DNA of 64,000 bases from the NCBI GenBank assembly GCA_009739215.1, contig VSJF01000005.1, positions 2,170,001 to 2,234,000 of the forward strand, in the 5' to 3' direction. Positions 33,980 to 43,878 of this stretch are shown one piece after another. The first letter of the stretch is position 1. The number at the start of each line of letters is the position of its first letter. The DNA comes from Floccularia luteovirens. Its lineage: Eukaryota > Basidiomycota > Agaricomycetes > Agaricales > Squamanitaceae. The position numbers and the translations under genes are program-made. The notes below the pieces were generated by a model. That model searched no databases, was not told where the DNA came from, and saw nothing but the letters and a program-made list of their open reading frames with translations.

Positions 33980-35496
33980 ATGAGGAATCCTGAAGAGGAT
34001 GACAAAAGGAGCAGGAAACGGAAACGAACATCCACAGCTTCTCCGAGCAAGGCTAAAAGTGCTATGAAACGAAAGCGTGTCGAAAAAGAAAAAGATCAAG
34101 ATCTCGCCGAATTGAAAGAGGGTCAGGAAATTGTAGGTGTGGTTGTACAAGCACCAAAGTCGGGCAAAGGCAAGTGTCAAGTCATGATGTGGTAACATTC
34201 GAGCCACATGCTTACTCACATTGTAGTGCCTCCCGGACAAATCTCTCGTAATACACTTAATTTCTTGAAGAAGCTGAAAGATCCCGAATGCAATGACCGG
34301 GAGTGGTGTGTAATCAACATTTCCTCTTTTGACGCCGGTCTCAACCAATTCCTAGGTTCAAACTACATGGTTCGGCTCCTTCAAAATTATTGGGGCCGTT
34401 TCTCCTTACTCAAGCGCTTTTTATGATTTAGAACCTGTTTACAGGTTGGCAGAAAAAGAGTGGAAGGACTTTATAGAAAGTTTCACGGACAACTTAATTG
34501 AAGCTGATCCCCAGATTCCGCCACTACCGCCCAAGGACGTTATCCACCGCATATACCGTGATGTATTCAGCTTCATTTTTAATGATATCCTCGTATACTT
34601 ACATCTTTCATCTTACAGATTCGTTTCAGCAATGACAAGACACCATATAAGACTGGACTGTCAGCTAGTTTCTCGAGGAGCGGCAGGAAAGGCATATTTG
34701 CTGGTTGTAAGTCCTATATATAATCGTATGCTATCCCCATTTATGACGTCATGTAGATCATATGTAAGTTATCACTCGTTATTGAATCTTGAATTTGACA
34801 TGAGTGTCTCCGTATACAGTGCAGGTAAACAGTCCTGTGTAGTACTGTGGTCGCTTAGGCTCATTATTACATAGTCAAACCAGGAAACGAAAGCTTAATT
34901 GCAGCAGGGTCATGGTGTCCAGGCAAAAATGAACTTGCCACAATCCGGTGGGATATATTCCTGGCTGAAGAACAACATTCTTCTAATGGCTTGTATCTTT
35001 GCAGGTCTAATATCCAACGCAACCCTCAACGCCTAAGGGAATGTATCTCACATCCTGACTTTGTGACATTCTTTGGAAAACCAAAGCCTCACCCGAAGGG
35101 CGAGAGGCAAAATATTTTTGGCATGGAAGACGAGCTCAAAAATGCGCCAAAAGGGATTGAAAAGAATCATAAGTACGCATCTGTTCTCTATCCTTTACTT
35201 GTATTAACGTGCTGACGACACATTCTGAAAAGGGACATTGATCTTTTGAAATGTCGTTCTTTTGCAGTTGTTCACAGGTTGGACAAATCTACTGATTTAG
35301 AGACTGAACTTGGGTTTTCTGACGAGTTTTGCGAAACTCAGATTTGCGGATTCCGAAGTTCTTTCCCCCGATTTTAAAGAAAAACTTGCCTCTGTAGCTA
35401 GCGTGATGCAACCGTTTGTACATTGGTAAGTGTTTCACTCATGACTCACTTCAAACCACCCTTATTCAAACCGATTATATATATAGCCTTAACTGA
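33980..35496 (+). CDS. DUF2461 (TIGR02453) family protein with microexons
   Basis: Conserved family of unknown biochemical role. Twelve coding exons: 33980-34169, 34227-34305, 34356-34369 (14 nt), 34432-34562, 34619-34706, 34757-34763 (7 nt), 34820-34824 (5 nt), 34875-34947, 35005-35172, 35233-35277, 35342-35425 and 35487-35496. The total is 894 nt, 297 residues, no internal stop. Family motifs appear only when the microexons are kept: LNFLKKLKDPECNDREWFKL, PPLPPKDVIHRIYRDIRFSN, KTPYKTGLSASFSRSGRKG, FAGYHIAVKPGNESLIAAGS, SFAVVHRFADSEVLSPDFKE. The first intron is GC-AG (34170-34226). A basic N-terminal region (RSRKRKRTSTASPSKAKSAM) may be a nuclear signal. Oddities: an upstream ATG at 33831 opens a homologous frame that is shifted by one extra C near 33988, and one extra T at about 35494 cuts off an acidic tail. 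It may be mildly truncated or a young pseudogene. Confidence 0.75.
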
Positions 35497-35548
35497 TTTG
35501 ATGACTATCGCTGGAGAAGATAGTTCTGGAGATGAGGAGGATGAATAG

Positions 35549-36582
35549 GGATATAGTTTATAGCTTGTCATTTTCCCCCCTTCGTCTTGAATATGTGTGT
35601 GTTTATTTCCCCTGAAACATTTATAATGATTTAACATGCTATTTTGACAAAATCACTGGCTAAGATTTAAATCGAAGTGTCCATTATCAATTTCACCCAT
35701 GTTATTCACGGAAGCCACATCATGAGTTGATATAACAGTCTCCTATCTACGGGAGTACGTCAAGTTATTCTGTTCTCACTCTCTCTTCTGTCATTCGCCT
35801 ACTACAACCTGAGCTTGGAACTCACACGTGAATCAACAAAGATAACTTCTGTCCCAATTTCATCCTCCATTCTGTGGCTATGGTATTCAACAGTTGTAAT
35901 ATCCTCAACGGCATCTTTCTCTGATAACAGTTTCGGTTAACATGACCTAAATGTCCAATGGACAACCCCAAATTTGAGGAATGTTCAGTTCTAACTCTCG
36001 ACAGGCATTCAATATTCAACATTCAAACGGTCAACTCCACAAACTGGAATCCTTTTGATAAACATTGGACCCTTGAAGACTTGGAATTGAAGGATACTGT
36101 TATGGCTTTCCACAACTTCCACTTTCCTTACCTCCCACCTGGCAACTACATTCAAATCACGCAAACCAAGCATAACGATTCTAGAGCATTTTGCGAATCA
36201 TTGTAGGGCTTTCAGCTCTGGAAGAATTACTAGTTGAAACCGACTCTAGAAAGTGACATCTCGTTTTCCGGCAAAGCATTACTCTATGACTATTAATCTG
36301 GCAACGTTAATAGGCAGCCGGCAACAAGGTATTCCCCGGCTGCTACACCTGGCCACCTATGTGGGCTATCTACTTCTTTCGCTCGACACGTATCATCAAA
36401 GAAACGAGGCAATGCGTCGTTAGGACTCCTAACCAGTAACAATAGAAGTCCAAATCTTAGACCACGTGGCTTGGGCGCTTACTGGACCTACTTAACAGTG
36501 ACTCAATGTGCGCCACACTGCTTCACAGTTGTTGTTCCCCACATACACGTTCAGCCTCAACAGCAGCGTCTATCCGTAAGAT
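35549..36582. other. Region between DUF2461 and F-box copy 1
   Basis: An 82-codon plus-strand frame (35958-36206, including LEDLELKDTVMAFHNFHFPY) is not recognised; stops follow at once. Positions 36465-36580 resemble 43745-43875, the promoter region of F-box copy 3 (shared GCGCTTACTGGACCTACTTA), and so are the upstream region of F-box copy 1. Confidence 0.4.
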
Positions 36583-38632
36583 ATGGACCAGATGTGAGCT
36601 TGTGAAGTGATTCATGTCTAGACCATGCTACTCACATTATAGTAGTTGTTTCTCTTCTCCATCAGACCTTGCACAGTCCGATAGATTCCTTTCCGTCAGA
36701 TTTGGTAGACGTTGGATCATTCGGTGGTGTACTCCCAGAAACTGAGGATATGCATCCGCATCTGCAGTTACCGGCCACGCCAGATCGAGACTCCTCTATT
36801 CAGTCCTTCCAAGCAAACCCATCTATTCCCAATGACACTCTAAAGGGGCCCGATGATACGGGTGTCGTATGCCATATTCAGTCTGGCTTCTTTGCTGAGC
36901 CTGAGAAAGTGCTACTTCTGCTTCGAGCACTGAGTCGAATGGAATCTCCCGACTACAACAAAATGTTATTGTCATTGGCGTTGACATGTAAAGCTATCTA
37001 TGAACCGGCAATGGATATACTCTGGGAAAACATGGACATCAGCCTTCTCCGACTTCTGAAGCTTTTACCTGCTTTCAAGGTTATTGACGGTGTTTACGTG
37101 AGTCCTTACCTGTCGTTCCCTCTTTTCTATTTATGTATGGATCGTAGGTTATCAGTGGACTAGTCACTACTGATGACGTGAATAGATTTAAATGTTATGC
37201 CAGTCGTGTAAAGACAATCTCCCTAGAAGAAGTACATGTTACACCCACCCCGATGCTCAGCGCACCCCCGCAGGTAACGCATGACGCCTGGGGTAAACCG
37301 ATTCCCCTACCAACCTCCCCGCTAGCGCCTCCCAGCCCCCCAATGCCACTACCTATATCGCAAATGGTATATATCCGTCTTGCCCAGCTTCTCCGAATCC
37401 CTACATCATCTTTGCATCAGCTTCGCCTGAAACGGTTAGACTCATATATACAGCACATTTCTCTTCTTGTTGCACCTTCCCTCGAAACTCTGGAAGTGTC
37501 GAATACATTCAACGAAGGCAATTATGTCGAGGAAGCTCTTCTGGAAAATGTACTTTCCGTTGTACCATCACTCAAGCACATAACATTTTCTAGTGATATG
37601 GACCCCTCAACTACACCATTGCCAGCTCCCGATAAGACAGACTTGCTTTGCAGGTTCATTGCCAAATACAGGGATATACGCACCTTGAACATATCTGGGT
37701 TCTTCAAGTTGAACGATTTCAGTGTCTTGGATGCAATTGGGGAACTTCCTCACCTGAACGACTTCACCCTCAAAGTCCAGCAAGTCGAATATAGCAAGAG
37801 AGAAGCATCTGACGCGCTCCGCTTTAGAAGCCTCAGAAAACTCCATATCACTGCACCATCGGATGTCATTCAAGATCTCTTACAGGCAAGCCAAGGAGCA
37901 TGTCTAGAGAATGTCGCGATTATACAATCTGGTTATCCCCCAGTACATGTATCCTCAAAGAAAAAATCATCGAAAAAGCTACCAAAAAGACAGGAGACAA
38001 TTGACCATTACACACCTAATCCACTTCAATTTTTGACCTCTTACCGACAGACACTGCATTCATTCTCCATTACATGCCATCTCGATGGGTATATGCCCGA
38101 CACATATGTACAGATGTTGAGCCAGCTGTCCTCGCTGGAATATTTCGAGGCATTGGGCGTCACACTTTCCAATGAACAGCTTACATATTTGGTCAACCAA
38201 TGGCCAAGAATCAAGTCAATAAAACTACCACTCCACAGCACCCCTGTTCCTTCCCTAAATTTTAACAACTTCTTAGCAATAACGAGATATTGTCCCAATC
38301 TCCGGATGATTCAGTGCGATATTAAATTCGATGCCGATGATGCCCTTCCAGATTTGAGCTCTCTGGACAGTATTTCTCCACATGGCCTCGAGTTGTTGAT
38401 GGTGAACAACGATCCCGGTGCACTGCTACCACAGCATATCAGGCAAATTGCGCCATACATAATCTCAGTGTTCCCCCGGCTCCGGATTGTTACAAGTGAT
38501 ATCAGTTCCTCTGCGCCTTTGTCAAGACAGTGGGAAGAGATATTAGACTTGATATCTTTCTACAGGGAGGCTAGGTTTTGGAGTGATTGCGTTATGAGAA
38601 GATCTAAGGGTGTAGCAGAGTTTTCTGCATGA
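36583..38632 (+). CDS. F-box-like leucine-rich protein, copy 1 (N-terminal frameshift)
   Basis: Probable substrate adaptor of an SCF ubiquitin ligase, by family resemblance. By comparison with copy 3, exon 1 is 36583-36593 (11 nt), exon 2 36643-37097, exon 3 37148-38632. The F-box-like helices lie around FFAEPEKVLLLLRALSRM, LLSLALTCKAIYEPAMDILW and LLRLLKLLPAFKVIDGVY; exon 3 carries leucine-rich repeats (FSVLDAIGELPHLNDFTL, LRKLHITAPSDVIQDLLQ, RIKSIKLPLHSTPVPSL, YCPNLRMIQCDI). One extra base near 36680 shifts the frame before DSFPSD, so the conserved start cannot be used. Translation could start at ATG 36750 (MHPHLQLPA), which leaves the F-box region intact with about 610 residues. Otherwise open; a lightly damaged or N-terminally shortened gene. 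Confidence 0.75.
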
Positions 38633-38949
38633 TTATATTCAGAAATAACCACCATTGAAGAACTTCGAAGCCATGTACTGTACACACTGTATATCATATA
38701 TATCCCAAATGTGAGTTCGGAACTATGTTTTTGTAAGAGCGACTCCCTTGCAACTACAGTACATGCCTATAGCACGTACTACAAGTACAAATTTAGATGT
38801 GCACATATGCGTAACAGTGCTGAGGTTGTACGTAGTACCCTTACATTGTGCGTAGCAATCTTAACCGACCGACCATAAAGAAATCGCGCGTGCGGTGGGT
38901 AGGTCACGCGGCGAATGCCGGCAATAGTTCCTAGTAGCACTTCGTCCGG

Positions 38950-39255
38950 TTAGTGGGATAACCAGATAGCGACGCGTTAGGCGATGAATCTAAAAAGTAT
39001 GATGAAAAAGCAGGAAACGGAAACAAACATCTCCGAGCAAGGCAGCTTAATCCCCAAATTTCACTTCTACTGCCTAAGGACGTCATCCGCAACACACAGT
39101 GATGTATTTAAGTTAGTTTTCAACGATATCATCGTATGTTTACATTTTTTTGCCACTATAAATTCGTTGTAGTAATAACAAGACAACAAATAAGACCGGA
39201 CTTTCGGCTAGCTTCTCGAGGAATGGCAGGACATATTTTTTGGCTGTAAGTCCTT
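38950..39255 (+). pseudogene. DUF2461 remnant with large internal deletion
   Basis: Starts with the N-terminal block (CCAGATAGCGACGCG..., shared with 33960 and 40520), jumps directly to the region encoding PPKDVIHRIYRD and its intron, and ends with the exon matching TGLSASFSRSGRKG followed by TGTAAGTCC, the donor before the 7-nt microexon in the intact gene. Coding in between is lost, frames are broken. Confidence 0.7.
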
Positions 39256-40379
39256 TACATGGTTATATTACACCTCCGCCTCTTCTACATCCTTCTCAGC
39301 AGAAAGCAGGCTCCTTCTGGCTTTGCTATCATTGCTATTGTTCTCTTATATCGGTTAGCTGCTGCTAAATCTTGTTCACGCTCCTTATGAGCCAACTGCC
39401 TGATGTCCTCTATCATGTGTAGGACTTGCTCTCTAATCCTCTCTGCATCTTCTAGCCGCGATGGGCCTGCTTCAGATGTTGATAAAGATAGTGGAGTAAT
39501 CGACCAGCCACTTCACCAACAGAGGAGGTCCCTGGGGGCTCAACTGATATTCTGGGTTGTTCTGATACTATTTGACTTGAGGCATTCTGCAAAAACGCCA
39601 CTAACCAAGGGATAGGCTTGGTGCAACTAAATGCAGGATCTCTGGAAATTTACTTGGACATCCATTAGCACCCATAGGAGCAGAGCCAACATGGAGATTA
39701 CTCCATGCTTTTGCAAAGCCTTCCTGGATTTTGATCCCGCTTTCACGACCTTGCCTTGCTTTCCTTAGGCAATGTGCAAATTAATTTGATGGGTTCATCA
39801 TCAGTTGATTATGATACTTATGTGACACGACGCCACGCGAACCCACGCGAGTTACCCTCACATTACCCTTTCGATGCAGCGCTTGCAATCAATGTCATTA
39901 TGATCTATAATAACATCCATGCACAGAAAACTGAAATTTTCGCACAAATTTAAACCTGGGATAACTACAGTTATGGCTACCGGTGAATTTCCTAGGATCA
40001 GATGTTAATAGCAGGTTCAGGTCAAGTTCAAGTGTTCATACGGTTTTGCATTTTGACCATGATATACGTTAATGTTCCGCAACATCCTTCCATTTTCTTG
40101 GCCTCTTGTAGCTCACAGGACTATCCCGTCCCCTGTTAACCACTGCACGGCGCACGCATAGAAAGGTTCGGGGTCCAACAGTGTCGTTCGTCAAGCTTTG
40201 TCCTCCTCCCACTTCACGTACATAGATATGACTCCTCCAAATTCTCGTTCCACCTTACCTGACAAACTTGGTGCTGTCGAGTTTTTGTTTGGATACATAT
40301 TGTGAGGTACTATGTAACTGTTGCGCGGTATGTCAACCGTCACGTGTACGTAATAAATTTTGGCAACGCTTCGGCTTAG
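39256..40379. other. Degraded sequence, possible remnant of an unrecognised coding region
   Basis: The minus strand at 39330-39480 has a helical run RLEDAERIREQVLHMIEDI followed by RQLAHKEREQDLAAANRYK, and shifted frames continue to about 39760. No family recognised; no LTRs or terminal repeats seen. 40330-40379 belongs to the next DUF2461 duplication. Confidence 0.3.
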
Positions 40380-40620
40380 CACCACATCGTTAGTGGAGTA
40401 ACCAAGCTCAAACTGGGTTCTAAGAAACCAAACAACAATTTTATCGAGCAAGAAAATGTCAACCCCTAGTTCGAAGAGAAAAATCAATTACAAACTCAAG
40501 TTTGGTGAAGAACCACGACCAGATAGCGACGTGTTTGACGAAGAATCTGAAGAGGACGACGAAAAAAGTAGGAAACGGAAGCGAACACCCTGAACTTCTC
40601 CTAGCAAGGCAAAAAGCCCC
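40380..40620 (+). pseudogene. DUF2461 N-terminal fragment fused to F-box copy 2
   Basis: Matches the 5' region and first exon of the DUF2461 gene: ATG at 40456 opens MSTPSSKRKINYKLKFGE, then DEESEEDDEKSRKRKRTP and a stop, then SPSKAKSP. The similarity ends at ATGAGCTCACC (40621), where F-box coding begins. Unlike the 33.9-kb copy it lacks the extra C, which identifies that base as an insertion there. Confidence 0.75.
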
Positions 40621-42166
40621 ATGAGCTCACCAGATCTTCCCTACTCTGTTCTCGAACAGGAATTTGACGATGTGGAAGTTGCATCCCATAGTCGGTCCAG
40701 TTTCTTCACTGAACCTGAGAAGGTGCAACTCCTGCTTCGGGCATTAAGTCGAGGACAATTTTCCGAGCGTACCCAAGTGTTATTGGCGCTGGCGTTGACA
40801 TGTAAAGCTGTTTATGAACCAGCAATGGATATTCTCTGGGAAAGGATGGACATCAACCTTCTCCCACTTTTAAAAATTCTGCCAGCTTTCAAGATTATTG
40901 GCAGCGCTTATGTGAGTCCCTTACCTGTCATTTCCTTTCTTCTATTTATGCAAAAAGATTGTAGGTTATCAGTGGACCGGTCACTACCAATAAAGACAAT
41001 CTTCCAAAAAAAAGTGTGTGCTACATGAACCCCAGAGCCTAGTATATCGCAAATGGTATACATTCAACTTGCGCTGCTTCTCCCAAACCCAACATCATCT
41101 TTACGTGATCTTCACGTCAAGATAAATTCATCTATACAACACATTTGCCTTCTTGTTGCACCTTCCCTCGAAACGTTAGAAGTGACAAGTATATATGGGG
41201 AAGACAACGACGTCGAGATGGCTTTACTGGAACATATACTGTTGGTTGTACCATCACTCAGGCATGTGATGATTTCTAGTACCATAAATGCCCACTCCGA
41301 ACCGCCTCAGGCTCCCGATCGGACAGACTTGCTTTGCAGGTTTATTGCCAAATACCGGGATATACGCACCTTGAACATATCTAGGTTCTTCAAATTAAAC
41401 GATTTCAATGTCTTGGAAGCAATTGGGGAACTTTCCCACCTGGATAATTTCACCCTCAACATCCAGAAGGTCAATTATAATAAAAGGGCAGCATCTGATG
41501 CGACTGGGTTCAAATGCCTGAAAAAACTCTACATCACTGCTCAGACAGACATTATCCAAGATATCCCGGATTATATCAGTCGAGAAACACGTCTAACAAC
41601 TATTTTGGTCCGTCAAATTGAAAATTAACTGGGGTGTGAATAAACCACCCAAACTATATGATATTTTCGTGTGGACATTAAGCCACCAGTCCTCACTTCA
41701 GCAATTCGAGGCATGGGCGACCATATTTCCTGCCAACAAGCTTATATCCATGGTCCAACTGTGGTCGCATATTAAATCTATAACATTGCATTCCCCCACT
41801 TCAATCCATCTAACAGACCTGTTGATGATAGCGAGACGTTGTCCCGAACTTCGGAAATTCGAAGGCCCTGTCAGTGTTGACAAACGAGTTCTGATACCCC
41901 TCTGGCGGTCAGACGATAGCTTTACACATGGCCTTGAGGTCCTAAAGGTGAACAGCATGAGCGGGCGGCCCCCGGTGCACCCAGGGTCAGATTATATCAA
42001 GCAGGTTGCTCTAGAGATTGTCTCAGTATTTCCTCGGCTTCAGATTGTTCTGGAGAGTGGAGAGGAGCCAGAAGAATGGGACAAGATAATATATCTGATT
42101 TCTTTCCTCAAGGAGGTTAATTTACGGAATAGGAACAATATCTATCATGCTATTGAATATATATGA
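40621..42166 (+). pseudogene. F-box-like gene, copy 2 (broken)
   Basis: Exon 2 is open (SSFFTEPEKVQLLLRALS, LLALALTCKAVYEPAMDI, LLPLLKILPAFKIIGSAY) and its intron (GTGAGT...TAG, ending about 40965) is intact. Just inside exon 3 about 37 bp present in the other copies (encoding DDVNRLKSYASRV) are deleted, shifting the frame, and the proline-rich loop is lost. A good frame resumes at 41053 (MVYIQLALLLPNPTSS) to 41628, breaks after IIQDIPDY where 100-plus bp are missing, and resumes 41618-42166 with the C-terminal repeats. Not functional. Its start region is replaced by DUF2461 sequence, so duplication joined two genes here. Confidence 0.85.
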
Positions 42167-42528
42167 ATCCATAGGATTACAAGTATTGTCAATGAACGAT
42201 GCAGAGAATTATATGCCTATGGAAATTATACCTTATAAAAACTATAAAAACTAGCGAATACATCACTAGAACACCATATAATAAATGATTAATGATTCTT
42301 TGTTGATGGGTTGCAACTTTCTAAACATTTGTCCTGTAAGCCTTGATCTGACACTTGGCTGTACAATCCACCTTTACTGCACTCAAACCAAGGTCATGAA
42401 ATCGATGGCCGTGAAAGAAAATGGCCCGCCACGCAGCGCCGCTCGTAAAGTGTTAGAATGTGTGAATCTATCTTAAAGTGAGTAAATTCGGTCAGCCAGT
42501 ATGAAATATGGGTTACAAGGGAGTTGCG

Positions 42529-42952
42529 TGTTGCGACAGCAACTCCACGTGATAGATTTAGTAGTCATGTGATTAGTCACGTGCTCGTCAGTCATGTGTT
42601 GTAGACCTGATAAGATAAGATAAGGTCACACCTGTATATATGACTAAGATGTAATGACACACACGGTCTAGAACATTCTAGAGCTTACTGCGGACACGCG
42701 TATGACTCATGTTATGGAACGTGTATGACTCATGTCCTACCTGGAGTAGACACGAGGTGTTTCATGTACACGCTGGTAACTACATTAGGTATTACACAGC
42801 CACGCCTATAATGTATATAACAAAGGTAGTAACGTCAAATATACCTTGTCCAATTTACTTGGTAGTAGTCAGTAGTAGCACCCTCTAAGCAACAGTAAGA
42901 ACCCCAGGTAAGGTAGTTCCCTATCACTGTGTGTGACAGGCGCTGCTCAACA
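42529..42952 (+). repeat. Solo LTR of copia-B family (long form)
   Basis: 424 bp, TGTTGCGACAGCAACTCC...GCTGCTCAACA, perfect duplication TTGCG (42524-42528, 42953-42957). It keeps more CpG than the LTRs of the complete element (for example GACACGCG), suggesting a younger insertion. It sits between F-box copies 2 and 3 and disrupts no recognised gene. Confidence 0.93.
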
Positions 42953-42957
42953 TTGCG

Positions 42958-43878
42958 CATAATCAATAATAGTTGCAGCAGTTCAGTTGGATAATTCCTA
43001 TACTTCTCGAGCACCTTTATTAACTTGTGTACTCGAGTATGACTTCACATTTTAATGACATGAATACCGACAGTGCGATACTATCTGTCCTTCCATCGAC
43101 AATCTCTTATTCGGTTATTTCAGATCTGCTAGACATTGATCATGAGACACGGTACATCCTAAATAGGACTTGTGGCTCTCAATTTGATACACACTGATAA
43201 GCTTGGATAATTCTTGATACCTTGGCGTTGGAGAACTGCTCCGAGACTTGTGTCTCCCATACGACTCTTATCCTGTGGTGGAATGATTTCTGTATCGGTG
43301 GTATCGAGCAAATTGGTGGTATCACTCTCTCCTTCACAATTCAAGATATAATATGATAGTTGGTGGCGTAAACCTGTCTAAATTGTGGCTAAAGTGACGG
43401 AGTTGGATAAGTGTTCCGGGTTGTTTGGTTTGTCGATCCAGTTCCCTTTTCCAAATACCAATGTCTCCGCGTAGGCTCCAGCTATCATGGCAAAAAGGTG
43501 GCATTCCCCGCACTGTAACCACATCGTAATCCGAATCTTACGACTGGTCGAGGTCGAGCACATGGAAGGAAATGTTACACTTTGCTTCGCTTCAAATGCT
43601 GGCTGTTGAATAAATTAACATCAACCACGTACAAAATCAGGACCTCGACCCTAAGAACAATCGATTATATACTGCTCAGTCCAATTATCATCAAAGAACG
43701 ATGTAACGTGCACGATCGTCAAAGTACAAATCCAAAAAACCATGCGGCTCGAGCGCTTACTGGACCTACTTAAGAGAGCGACTCGATGTGTGCCACACTG
43801 TTTCCACATTGTTGACCTCCACACCCACATCCAGCTCAGGTCAAGTGAAAATTTAAATAGCGGCATTTATCGTGAGAT
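42958..43878. other. Region upstream of F-box copy 3
   Basis: No recognised gene. Short minus-strand frames (43159-43344, 43334-43522) lack domains. 43745-43875 is the conserved promoter region shared with 36465-36580. Confidence 0.4.

Noticed and set aside
34170..34226. Ordinary GT-AG intron beginning at GTGTCAAG
   Set aside because: It leads to a stop within ten codons; the GC-AG version is the only one that continues into family motifs.
43742..43878. Longer N-terminus for F-box copy 3 (MRLERLLDLLK...)
   Set aside because: The homologous region in copy 1 is non-coding, and the ATG-plus-11-nt exon model fits copies 1, 3 and the minus-strand pseudogene.
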